64,000 nt of DNA, from contig JAGWBJ010000016.1 of assembly GCA_021295955.1 (NCBI GenBank), positions 1 to 64,000 on the forward strand, written 5' to 3'. Below the pieces are notes generated by a model, which was not told the origin of the DNA, made no database searches, and saw only the letters and a list, made by a program, of their open reading frames with translations. Shown here piece by piece: positions 1 to 7,615 of this stretch. The stretch is from Dehalococcoidia bacterium. GTDB taxonomy: Bacteria; Chloroflexota; Dehalococcoidia; Lucifugimonadales; JAGWBF01. The position numbers and the translations under genes were made by a program. Each line of letters opens with the position of its first letter. Positions within the stretch are counted from its first letter, which is position 1.

Positions 1-2
1 AC

Positions 3-584
3 TACCTCTCCCAGACGGGGACCGACGCCCTGAAGGGAGCGGACATACTGAGGACGGCGCCCGAGAGCTACACCTCCTCTGTGGAGTACGCCGGCAACTC
101 GGTGGCCCAGTACATGAAGAACATAGCCCAGGTGCACCTGGCGGGCTTCGGCACACGCATCCTGTACACAACCGCCCCGTACAACAGCTTCGACACCCAT
201 GCGGGGCAGGCCGGGGTCCACGACCAGCTCCTGGAAAACGTTTCCGGCGCCGTCTACGACTTCTACGAGGACCTGAAGGAGCACAACGCCAGCGAGGAGG
301 TCGTGGTGCTGCTGTTCTCCGAGTTCGGCCGCCGGGTACGCGACAACGGGTCGGGAACGGACCACGGCTCGGGGGGCACCGCCTTCGTCATCGGCGACGC
401 GGTGGCGGGAGGCCTCTACGGAGAGCACCCCTCCCTGGAGCCCAGCCGGCTGCTGGAGGGCGACCTCCACTTCAACAACGACTTCCGGGGCACCTACGCA
501 TCGCTGGCGGAGAAGTGGATGGGGCTGGAGGCCGCGCCCATCGTCGGCGGCGTCTTCGAGCAGCCCGACTTCATCCGCACATAG
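3..584 (+). CDS. DUF1501 family protein, C-terminal part (partial at window edge)
   Basis: The reading frame is already open at the left edge, so only the last 193 residues are seen. It is clearly paralogous to the complete DUF1501 protein at 9086-10222: both have YLSQTG at the same place, then NIAQVHLA, FGTRILYT, FDTHA, an EFGRRV block and DHGSG. DUF1501 belongs to the alkaline-phosphatase/sulfatase-like superfamily and usually pairs with DUF1800; its reaction is not established. The DUF1800 partner, if present, would lie left of the window. An NHL-repeat gene follows, as in the second module. The 3' end is odd: the last codons and stop are the first copy of an 11-bp tandem repeat. Confidence 0.85.
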   Translation, partial: YLSQTGTDALKGADILRTAPESYTSSVEYAGNSVAQYMKNIAQVHLAGFGTRILYTTAPYNSFDTHAGQAGVHDQLLENVSGAVYDFYEDLKEHNASEEVVVLLFSEFGRRVRDNGSGTDHGSGGTAFVIGDAVAGGLYGEHPSLEPSRLLEGDLHFNNDFRGTYASLAEKWMGLEAAPIVGGVFEQPDFIRT

Positions 585-619
585 GGCGCACATAGGGCGC
601 ACATAGGGCCCGCATAGGG
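576..619 (+). repeat. 11-bp tandem repeat spanning the DUF1501 stop codon
   Basis: Three exact copies of CGCACATAGGG (576, 587, 598) and one diverged copy, CCCGCATAGGG, at 609. The first copy contains the last two codons and the TAG stop (582-584) of the preceding gene. Each further copy therefore reproduces the gene end, including the stop, in the intergenic gap. Confidence 0.9.
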
Positions 620-678
620 CCGGGAGGGGCGGCATGTTCAAGCCTCCGAGAACGGTAGACCGGGGCGAGGGAACGTAG

Positions 679-1671
679 ATGGTCAGCGTACACTTTGGCG
701 TTACCAGCAGGGCGTTCAACTACTCGCACACCGTCGGGCGCATGACCTTCTTCGGCGAGGGGTTCAGGCACCCCATGGACATAGCCGTCGGCAAGGACGG
801 CCGCATCTACGTGCCCAACCGGTCGAGGCAGGACAGACCTAACGGGGTCCGCGTGACCGTGTGCACCGTCGGCGAGGAGTTCCTTTACCAGTTCAGCGCC
901 TTCGGGGCCGAAGACGGCCAGCTCACGTGGCCCGTCTCCATCGCCCTGGACAGCATGGAGAACATCTACGTGGCGGACCAGTGGCTGAACCGCATCAGCA
1001 TCTTCAGCAACGGCGGGGACTTCCTCGGCAAGTGGGGCACAGCGGGGAGCGGGGATGGAGAGCTGGACCAGCCCTTTGGCATGAGATTCGACTCCGACGA
1101 CCATCTGTTCATAGTGGACAGCCGCAACGGCCGAATCCAGAAATTCACCAAGGACGGGCGCTTCCTGGCCAAGTTCGGGGAGCCGGGAAGCGGGCCCGGC
1201 CAATTCGACCTTCCGTGGGGCATAGACTTCGACCAGGAAGGCTACCTGTACGTGGCCGACTGGAACAACCACCGGGTCCAGAAGCTCACCCCCGAGGGAG
1301 AGTATGTCGCCGAGATCGGCACCCACGGCAGCGGCGCCGGAGAGTTCCACAGGCCCTCGGGAGTAGCCGTGGACGCGGACGGCGACATCTACGTGGCAGA
1401 CTGGGGCAACCACCGTCTCCAGGTCTTCACCTCCGACGGGCGCCACATAAGCACGTTCACCGGAGATGCCACCCTCTCCAAGTGGGGCGAGCTATCCCTG
1501 GAGGCGAACCCGGACAAAGCGTGGCAGCGCAACCTGGTACGAGACTTCGAACCGGAGAGACGGTTCTGGAACCCGGTGGCGGTGGCCGTCGACCCTCAGA
1601 ACCGGGTGCTGGTCGCCGACTGCATGCGCCACCGCCTGCAGGTCTACCAGAAGATATATGCGTCCCGATAA
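679..1671 (+). CDS. NHL-repeat beta-propeller protein
   Basis: This 330-residue protein is made almost wholly of NHL-type repeats. About six blades can be counted, each like IYVAD-x-x-x-N-R-x-Q-x-F followed by DGR and KWG or KFG. NHL propellers usually act as binding scaffolds; some are extracytoplasmic lyases or sensors. No signal peptide or membrane segment is visible, so a cytoplasmic place is likely. The N-terminus (FNYSHTVGR) matches that of the second NHL protein at 10320 (FEYSHTIGR), so the two are paralogues. It follows a DUF1501 gene in both cases, which suggests a conserved functional link. The ATG at 679 has only a weak GAGGGA upstream. Confidence 0.85.
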   Translation: MVSVHFGVTSRAFNYSHTVGRMTFFGEGFRHPMDIAVGKDGRIYVPNRSRQDRPNGVRVTVCTVGEEFLYQFSAFGAEDGQLTWPVSIALDSMENIYVADQWLNRISIFSNGGDFLGKWGTAGSGDGELDQPFGMRFDSDDHLFIVDSRNGRIQKFTKDGRFLAKFGEPGSGPGQFDLPWGIDFDQEGYLYVADWNNHRVQKLTPEGEYVAEIGTHGSGAGEFHRPSGVAVDADGDIYVADWGNHRLQVFTSDGRHISTFTGDATLSKWGELSLEANPDKAWQRNLVRDFEPERRFWNPVAVAVDPQNRVLVADCMRHRLQVYQKIYASR

Positions 1672-1816
1672 GATGTCCCGGACTGATGACCGAGAGGCCC
1701 GAGCCCATCCCTGACACAGAGGGTTCTCGGAGCAGAGTCTGGGCGACCCGGGGAGCCCGGTGCCCCGGGCGCCGGCCCGGCCGACGGAGAGCGGCCTCCC
1801 GATAGATGGACTGGCA

Positions 1817-2779
1817 TTGAAAGCGTACATCATCAAACGCATGCTGCTGTTCCCGCCCACCGTCGTGATAGTCACGCTACTGGTGTTCTTCATCATGTGG
1901 ATCGTCCCAGGAGACGCCGCGATAGTCATCCTGGCCGGCGAGGGGGGCGAGGCGGGGGTCAACCAGGAGGACCTGGAGAGGCTCAGAAAGCAGTTGGGGC
2001 TGGACAGACCCGTTTACGTCCAGTACGGAGACTGGGTCTGGGACCTCGTCAGGGGAGACCTGGGGGACTCGGTGTACTACAAGATACCCGTCATGGACGA
2101 GCTGAAGGGAAAGTTCCTGGTCACCCTCGAGCTGTCCGTAATGGCCATCCTGATGTCCGCCGTCCTGGCCATCCCCATCGGAGTGCTCTCCGCCGTCAAG
2201 CAGGATACCATCTTCGACTACGGGGTGAGGACCTTTACCCTGGCCGGCATCGCGCTGCCCAGCTTTTGGGTGGGCATACTCATCGTGGCCGCCCTTACCT
2301 TCTGGTTCGATTGGCTGTTGCCTCCCCTGCAATACCAACCTCCGTGGGACGAGCCTTTGACGAACCTCCACCAGCTCATCTTTCCGGCGCTGGCGCTGGC
2401 CTTCGGGGAGCTTGCCTTTGCGGCTCGAATCACCCGCTCCACCATGCTCGAGGTGATGCGGGACGATTACGTTACGACCGCCAGGGCCAAGGGGCTATCC
2501 GAGCTGGCGGTGATCGGGCGACACGCCCTGAAGAACGCCCTGCTGCCAGTGGTCACCGTATCGGGCTGGCAGTTCGGCCGTCTGCTGGGGGGCGTGGTGG
2601 TCATAGAGAGGATATTCCTGGTGCCCGGGGTGGGCAGCTTCCTCATAGACGCGATAGTCCACCGGGACTACACCGTAATCCAAGCGATAATGGTGATGGT
2701 GGCCGGCCTGATCCTGGTCCTGAACCTGCTGATTGACGTCCTGTACGGCTGGTTGGACCCCAGGATTCGATATGCGTAA
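1817..2779 (+). CDS. ABC transporter permease, DppB/OppB type
   Basis: Inner-membrane permease of the peptide/nickel (PepT) ABC importer family, about 320 residues. It shows an N-terminal membrane anchor, a periplasmic loop with LGLDRPVYVQY typical of DppB, and the cytoplasmic EAA-type loop (YVTTARAKGLSELAVIGRH) that docks on the ATPase. It ends WLDPRIRYA as this family does. The open frame begins at 1760, but family alignment favours the TTG at 1817 (LKAYIIKR); an ATG at 1841 would cut the first helix. A DppC-type partner follows 18 bases later. No binding protein or ATPase gene is adjacent, so those parts must be encoded elsewhere. Confidence 0.88.
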   Translation: MKAYIIKRMLLFPPTVVIVTLLVFFIMWIVPGDAAIVILAGEGGEAGVNQEDLERLRKQLGLDRPVYVQYGDWVWDLVRGDLGDSVYYKIPVMDELKGKFLVTLELSVMAILMSAVLAIPIGVLSAVKQDTIFDYGVRTFTLAGIALPSFWVGILIVAALTFWFDWLLPPLQYQPPWDEPLTNLHQLIFPALALAFGELAFAARITRSTMLEVMRDDYVTTARAKGLSELAVIGRHALKNALLPVVTVSGWQFGRLLGGVVVIERIFLVPGVGSFLIDAIVHRDYTVIQAIMVMVAGLILVLNLLIDVLYGWLDPRIRYA

Positions 2780-2797
2780 GCCGAGTCCCCGGTCAGG

Positions 2798-3709
2798 TTG
2801 GCGATGATAGGTCAGAGAGCCGCAGCCCTTCCCAACGCCCGGTCCGCCGTATCCTGGCTGCCCGCGGCGGCGGGTCAGATAGCCTCGTTCTGCAAGAGGA
2901 AGCCCCTGGGGGCCCTGGGAGCGGTCCTGATCACGTCCATAGGGCTCATCGCCATCCTGGCCCCCATCATATCGCCCCACGACCCGTACGAGGTCTACGT
3001 GGACTACGTCGAGACCCCCCCCTCCAAGACCTTCCCCCTGGGCACCGACAACCTGGGGCAGGATGTCCTCAGCCGCCTCTTTCACGGGGCCCGCCTCTCC
3101 CTCAGGGTTGGACTGCTCAGCGTGTTGATAGGCATAACCGGCGGCTTTGTGCTCGGCCTCGCCACCGCCTACGCGGGAGGGGCCGTCGATCTTGCCTTTC
3201 AACGACTCATCGATGCGATGATCGCCTTTCCCAGCGTAATCCTGGCCATGGCCATCATGGCCGTACTGGGGGCCTCGGTCACCAACGTGGTCATAGCCCT
3301 GGTGTTCGTGTTGATACCGCCCGCGGTCCGGGCCATTCGCTCCCAGGTGCTCAGCCTCAAGGAGATGGACTACGTGCTGGCGGCCAAGGCGGTGGGGTGC
3401 TCCCCCCTTCGAATCATGGTCCGGCACATTGTGCCCAACTGCTTCGCCATCTACATCATCCTGGCCACAATCACCCTGGGGTTCGCCATCATCGTGGAGG
3501 CCTCTCTCAGCTTCCTGGGGATAGGCGTACCCGCGGGCACGCCCACGTGGGGAGGCATGCTCACCCAGGCGTCCCAGCAGCACATCAAGACGGCTCCATG
3601 GGTAGCCATAGCTCCGGGCGTAGCCATATCGGTGGTGGTGTTTTCGGTCAACTGGCTGGGCGATGCCCTGCGGGACGTCCTGGACCCGCGGCTTCGGGGC
3701 GCCGGCTAG
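2798..3709 (+). CDS. ABC transporter permease, DppC/OppC type
   Basis: Second permease of the same peptide-type ABC importer, 303 residues from a TTG start (an ATG lies two codons in, at 2804). It has the N-terminal OppC-like segment, the motif LGTDNLGQDVLSRL, an EAA loop (VLAAKAVGCSPLRIMVRH), and the family ending GDALRDVLDPRLR. It pairs with the DppB-type protein just upstream to form the membrane channel. It is clearly paralogous to the permease at 39072-40037. Unlike that locus, no substrate-binding lipoprotein is next to it, so the substrate cannot be guessed. Confidence 0.9.
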   Translation: MAMIGQRAAALPNARSAVSWLPAAAGQIASFCKRKPLGALGAVLITSIGLIAILAPIISPHDPYEVYVDYVETPPSKTFPLGTDNLGQDVLSRLFHGARLSLRVGLLSVLIGITGGFVLGLATAYAGGAVDLAFQRLIDAMIAFPSVILAMAIMAVLGASVTNVVIALVFVLIPPAVRAIRSQVLSLKEMDYVLAAKAVGCSPLRIMVRHIVPNCFAIYIILATITLGFAIIVEASLSFLGIGVPAGTPTWGGMLTQASQQHIKTAPWVAIAPGVAISVVVFSVNWLGDALRDVLDPRLRGAG

Positions 3710-3757
3710 GGCCGGTCACGCAGCCCAGGCGGCCCCTTGGAGCGATACGCTACGGGG

Positions 3758-3796
3758 CACGGGCGCTAAGGGACACGGGCGCCAGGGGGCACGGGA
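3758..3796 (+). repeat. Short degenerate 16-bp tandem repeat downstream of the permease pair
   Basis: Units CACGGGCGCTAAGGGA (3758) and CACGGGCGCCAGGGGG (3774), then a partial CACGGGA. It lies in the 170-base gap between the permease stop and the PQQ-like gene. It resembles the other stop-associated repeats of this window in base content but does not clearly include the stop codon. Confidence 0.5.
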
Positions 3797-3882
3797 CTAC
3801 TCCCATCCCGGCGCCGGCACAGCGACCCGCCAACGGAGCAGGCGCCGCCAGGCCATACCAAAGATAGGGGTGTAGCTAGCTC

Positions 3883-5304
3883 GTGGGAGAGCTCGTCCGC
3901 GTCTGCGCTCGCTGCGGCCACGTCAACCCCATGGACGGGCCCGACAGGTGCCGCAACTGCTGGTCCGCGCTGTCCGGAGTCGCGCCAGTCCCCCGGGCCG
4001 AGGGGGAAAGGTCCCCCAGATTTGCGTCTCTCAGGAAACGGCGGGTCCTTCTACCCTCTCTTCTCGTACTGGCCGTGGGCCTGACCGTGTGGGGGGTCCT
4101 GGTCTTCTTCGACCTGGGCCCCAACCCGCCGACCGCCACGACGAGGGCAGCCGCGGAGGTCGTGCGGGGGGTCTGGTCACAGGTGGGGCGCACCGCCGAG
4201 AACAGTGGCTTCAGCCCGGAGCACATTTTCGTTCCGAGAAAGATAGACTGGTCCTACGACACCTCCGAGCCACTCCTGGCCGCCCCCACCGTGGACGAAG
4301 AACGGCTCTACCTGACGACGCAGACGGGCCGCATCCTAGCCCTGGACAGGGGGAGCGGCGAAGTCGTCTGGCAGTACGACACCGGCCACCACGCGGGCTT
4401 CCCGGCGACCGCCACGCCAGCGGTGGCGGGGGAGCTGGTCATCGCCCCGGTGCGGCCCGGCCGGGTGGTCGGGCTGCACCGTCGTACCAGGGAGGTCGTT
4501 TGGGAGACGGACATAAGGGCTCCCCTGATGGCCTCTCCCATCGTGGTGGAGGGCTCCGTGTACGTTGGAGCCGGGGACGAGATGCTGTACGCCCTGGACG
4601 CAGCCACGGGGCGCGAGCGATGGACCTTCCACGTCCTGGACCGGATAACGGCCCCCGTGGCCTACGCCGACGACGCGGTGGTGGTCGTAAACGAGGAAAG
4701 CCTGGTCCACATCGTGGACACCAACACGGGCCGCAAGCGGTTCGTCTATGACGCGGGGGCCGGAAGCCTCGGTAGGAACATCCGAGGCGGACCGGCCATC
4801 CACGGAGAACTGGCCTACTTTCACACCCAGGGAGGCACGGTTTGGGCCGTGGACCGGCGGACGATCACCTACCCCTTCGAGAGGGCGATAGCATACTGGA
4901 AGACCAACTTCTTCCTGTGGGGCATCACCTCAGAGCTCCCCGTCCAGAAGGGCACCGCGTGGATCACGGGCCTTGGCGGCACCCTGATGCACGGCCCCGC
5001 CACGGCCCACGACACCGTCTACGCCGCCACCGTGGAGGGGCGGGTGTGGGCCCTGGACGCCGGAAGCGGAGAGGTGCGCTGGAGCACCCAGCCCGGGGCC
5101 GGGATAAGCTCCGGGGTCACGGTGGCCGGCGACACCGTGGTCCTGGGGACCGAGGACGGTAGGCTCCTGGGCTTGAACGCCCACACCGGAGAACAACAGT
5201 GGGACTTCGGCCTGGGCGGCAAAATATCGTCCCGCCCCGTAGCCGTCGATGGGAAGCTCTACCTGGCTTCAGAGGACGGCAAGGTCTACGCCGTCAGCGG
5301 GTAG
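3883..5304 (+). CDS. Zinc-ribbon and TM-anchored PQQ-like beta-propeller protein
   Basis: A 473-residue protein from a GTG start. Residues 8-26 hold two CxxC knuckles (CARC and CRNC), a cytoplasmic zinc ribbon. Residues about 54-76 are one transmembrane helix after a basic stretch (RKRR), giving an N-in topology. The rest is a PQQ-type (BamB/alcohol-dehydrogenase-like) propeller with repeats such as LYALDAATGRERW, VWALDAGSGEVRW and LLGLNAHTGEQQW. The propeller should therefore lie outside the cytoplasm and the ribbon inside. The tryptophan-docking repeats suggest binding or assembly rather than catalysis; no quinone-dehydrogenase catalytic site is evident. The function is unknown. Confidence 0.8.
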   Translation: MGELVRVCARCGHVNPMDGPDRCRNCWSALSGVAPVPRAEGERSPRFASLRKRRVLLPSLLVLAVGLTVWGVLVFFDLGPNPPTATTRAAAEVVRGVWSQVGRTAENSGFSPEHIFVPRKIDWSYDTSEPLLAAPTVDEERLYLTTQTGRILALDRGSGEVVWQYDTGHHAGFPATATPAVAGELVIAPVRPGRVVGLHRRTREVVWETDIRAPLMASPIVVEGSVYVGAGDEMLYALDAATGRERWTFHVLDRITAPVAYADDAVVVVNEESLVHIVDTNTGRKRFVYDAGAGSLGRNIRGGPAIHGELAYFHTQGGTVWAVDRRTITYPFERAIAYWKTNFFLWGITSELPVQKGTAWITGLGGTLMHGPATAHDTVYAATVEGRVWALDAGSGEVRWSTQPGAGISSGVTVAGDTVVLGTEDGRLLGLNAHTGEQQWDFGLGGKISSRPVAVDGKLYLASEDGKVYAVSG

Positions 5305-5338
5305 ACCGGCGCCTCTCCGCGTCGAGCCCTTTGCCTTT

Positions 5339-5470
5339 GGTTACGAGACCGGAGACCGGTGGTCACGAGACCGGAGACCGGTGGTCACGAGACCGGAGAC
5401 CGGTGGTTACGAGACCGGAGACCGGTGGTTACGAGACCGGGGGCCGGTGGTCACGAGACCGGAGGCCGGT
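5339..5470 (+). repeat. Six 22-bp tandem repeats overlapping the amidase 3' end
   Basis: Six head-to-tail 22-bp units of GGTYACGAGACCGGAGACCGGT (Y at position 4) without spacers: 5339, 5361, 5383, 5405, 5427 and 5449. Copies 5 and 6 have small changes (GGGGCC, GAGGCC). Copy 6 encodes, on the minus strand, the last residues RPPVS and the TGA stop of the amidase at 5451-6878. The array therefore looks like repeated duplication of that gene's 3' end. Confidence 0.93.
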
Positions 5471-6878
5471 GCTGTATCCACGGCCTGGCCCTCTCGAAGG
5501 CCGCCGACGCGGCTAGGACCGTCTCCTCGCCGCCCTTCCGCCCGACGATGTGAAGGCCGATGGGCAGCCCATCGGAGGAGAAGCCGGCCGGGACGCTGGC
5601 GGCGGCATGCCCGATGGCGTTGATCGGGTAGGTGAAGGGATGGAAGCTGAAGTACCGGTGGGGGTACGCCGGCCTCCCCGCGATCTGCTCGGGAAACTCG
5701 CCCACCGGTATGGCGGGCAGGGCCAGGGTGGGTGACAGCAGCAGATCGTATCGCTGGAACAGTGCGGTCATCTGGACCTTCAGGGAGTCTATCAGGCCGA
5801 GGGCCCGGGCGTAGGCGGCGCCCGTGACCTTCGATCCGGCCTCGATGAAGTCCTTGGCAAAGTACGTCAGCCGGTCTCCGTGGCTCTCCAGGTACTGTCC
5901 GTAGGAGGCATACGCGGCGACCTCGTATATGGGCCCGTAGGCATCGTAGGGCGAGTCCATGACCAGGTCCGGCTCCTCCACGTGGCACCCCAGCTCCTCG
6001 AACACCCGCGCCGCCCTGGAGGTGACCTCCAGGACCTCGGGGTCCACCGCCGCGAACCCATAGTCCGGGCTCCAGGCAATGCGCAGGCCGCTGACGTCCC
6101 CGTCCACGGCGGCCAGGAAATCCGGGGTCGGCTCGCGCAGGGAGCCGGGGTCCCTGGAGTCGTACCCGGCCATTACCTGCAGCAGCAGGGCCGAGTCCCG
6201 CACGGTACGGCTCAGGGGTCCCTGCTGGCCGAAGAAGTTCGGCATCCCGGGGCCTTCCAGTCCCGTATAGCTCGACACCCTGCCCTGGGTGGGCTTGATG
6301 CCGTAGATGCCGCAGAAGCTGGCGGGGATGCGTATGGAGCCGCCGCCGTCGCCCCCCGTGGCCAGCGGACACAGGCACGCAGCCATGGCCGCGGCTGCGC
6401 CTCCGCTGGACCCGCCCGGGGTCCGGTCCGTGTTCCACGGGTTGCGGCCATGGTCTCCCAGCAGGTTCTCGCAGGTGCCGACCAGGCCAAACTCCGGGGA
6501 GTTGGTCTTGCCCAACATGATCGCCCCGGCCTCCCGGACCCGTTCCACGACCGCCGCGTCCCGGTCGGGTATCCTGTCCTCGAACACCAGCGACCCCACG
6601 GTGGTCCGGACTCCCCTGGTCATCTGGGTGTCCTTGATGGAGATGGGCAGCCCGTGCAGGGCGCCGAGCTCCTCCCCGTGCATCACTGCACCCTCGGCGG
6701 CCCTGGCCGCGCTCAACGCCTCATCGCGGGTAAGGAGCAGGTACGAGTTCAGCCGGGCGTCCAGCCTGTCTATGCGGTCGAAGTAAAGCTCTGTAAGCTC
6801 CACCGGCGAGACCTGCTTCGTCGCGATAAGGCGCAGCAGGTCCGTCGCCGGGGTGAAGGCCAGCTCGTTGTCCGCCAT
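5451..6878 (-). CDS. Amidase signature-family hydrolase (GatA-like)
   Basis: A 475-residue amidase-signature enzyme that hydrolyses C-N amide bonds in the cytoplasm. The Ser-cisSer-Lys triad is visible: Lys in LPISIKDT, Ser in the GGSSGGAAAA loop, and Ser in GGSIRIPAS. The ATG at 6878 has a good AGGAG Shine-Dalgarno. No gatB or gatC is near and other amidases are in the window, so a catabolic amidase is more likely than the tRNA-dependent amidotransferase. It is only distantly similar to the other two amidases here, which resemble each other more. Its C-terminal RPPVS is encoded inside a tandem repeat array. Confidence 0.87.
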   Translation of the reverse strand: MADNELAFTPATDLLRLIATKQVSPVELTELYFDRIDRLDARLNSYLLLTRDEALSAARAAEGAVMHGEELGALHGLPISIKDTQMTRGVRTTVGSLVFEDRIPDRDAAVVERVREAGAIMLGKTNSPEFGLVGTCENLLGDHGRNPWNTDRTPGGSSGGAAAAMAACLCPLATGGDGGGSIRIPASFCGIYGIKPTQGRVSSYTGLEGPGMPNFFGQQGPLSRTVRDSALLLQVMAGYDSRDPGSLREPTPDFLAAVDGDVSGLRIAWSPDYGFAAVDPEVLEVTSRAARVFEELGCHVEEPDLVMDSPYDAYGPIYEVAAYASYGQYLESHGDRLTYFAKDFIEAGSKVTGAAYARALGLIDSLKVQMTALFQRYDLLLSPTLALPAIPVGEFPEQIAGRPAYPHRYFSFHPFTYPINAIGHAAASVPAGFSSDGLPIGLHIVGRKGGEETVLAASAAFERARPWIQHRPPVS

Positions 6879-6941
6879 GACGTCTCCTCTCGTAACACCC
6901 GGACGCTCGACGATTCACCCGGGAAGTGCTGTGTGTCCACC

Positions 6942-7336
6942 TCACCACGCCGTCTGGCCGCCGTCCACTAAGAGGCTAGCCCCGGTGACATAGGACGCGT
7001 CGTCGGAAGCGAGGAACAGGACGCACGCCGCAACCTCTCGCGATGTCCCCATGCGTCTGAGCATGGTGCCCCGGCCAAGGTCTTCTTGCAGCTCTTCCAG
7101 GGTCTTTCCCACCTCGGCGGCAAGTTGAACGAAGAACGGCGTGGAGATTGGTCCCGGGCAGACGGCGTTGACCCGGATGCCGTCGGGGGCATGGTCTCTC
7201 GCCAGTCCCCGCGTCAGTCCGGTGACTGCGGCCTTGGATGTATCATACTGCAGTGTGTTGCTGCCCGCCACCGTGGCCTCACCGATGCCCGACGCCCCGC
7301 CGGTCACGCCGCCACCTTGCCATCGAGCTTACCCAA
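6942..7336 (-). pseudogene. Decayed short-chain dehydrogenase (frameshift plus internal deletion)
   Basis: The remains of an SDR gene. From a TTG at 7336 the frame reads LGKLDGKVA and then hits TGA. One frame over it continues [13 protein letters not shown], the NAD(P)-binding motif. That is followed at once by [15 protein letters not shown], the YxxxK catalytic block, and a normal C-terminus ending VDGGQTAW. A complete SDR has about 130 residues between these two motifs; they are missing here. So there is one frameshift near 7305 and one large in-frame deletion. The 121-residue ORF in the track cannot fold as a whole Rossmann domain. Confidence 0.82.
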
Positions 7337-7448
7337 CTGCTCCCTCCCAACAATCGCTTACGTTTCCGCAGTAGAGGCCAGCCCCACGGCTGCTCAAATA
7401 TAGCCCAGTCCAGGGCCGGCTGGGCGGGCAGCAAGGGGCGAGTGTTGC

Positions 7449-7477
7449 TTGTCCAGGCACGGTAGTCGTGGTATAGA
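7449..7477 (+). promoter_or_regulatory. Candidate sigma70-like promoter for the DUF1800 operon
   Basis: TTGTCC, a 17-base spacer, then TATAGA. It lies about 140 bases before the DUF1800 start codon, in the 280-base gap after the SDR remnant. Nothing else is seen in that gap. Confidence 0.45.
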
Positions 7478-7615
7478 ATAACCATGACGCGACGGGGCAG
7501 CCCGGGCGGAGGGGGAGGGCTGTACATCCAGGCGTCTACAGGAGTAAAATCAGGGTGCCGGGCGGCTGCCGTACGCGCAGACACCGGCGTTGGCAGATAA
7601 CCGGAGGAGAGCCAG

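Noticed and set aside
5339-5470. Regular 22-bp repeats that might be a CRISPR array
   Set aside because: The units are head to tail with no spacers, and no cas gene is in the window. It is a tandem array from a gene end.
7293-7336. In-frame TGA in the SDR remnant as a second selenocysteine codon
   Set aside because: The frame changes after the TGA, no Cys is expected there in SDRs, and a large internal deletion shows the gene is dead.
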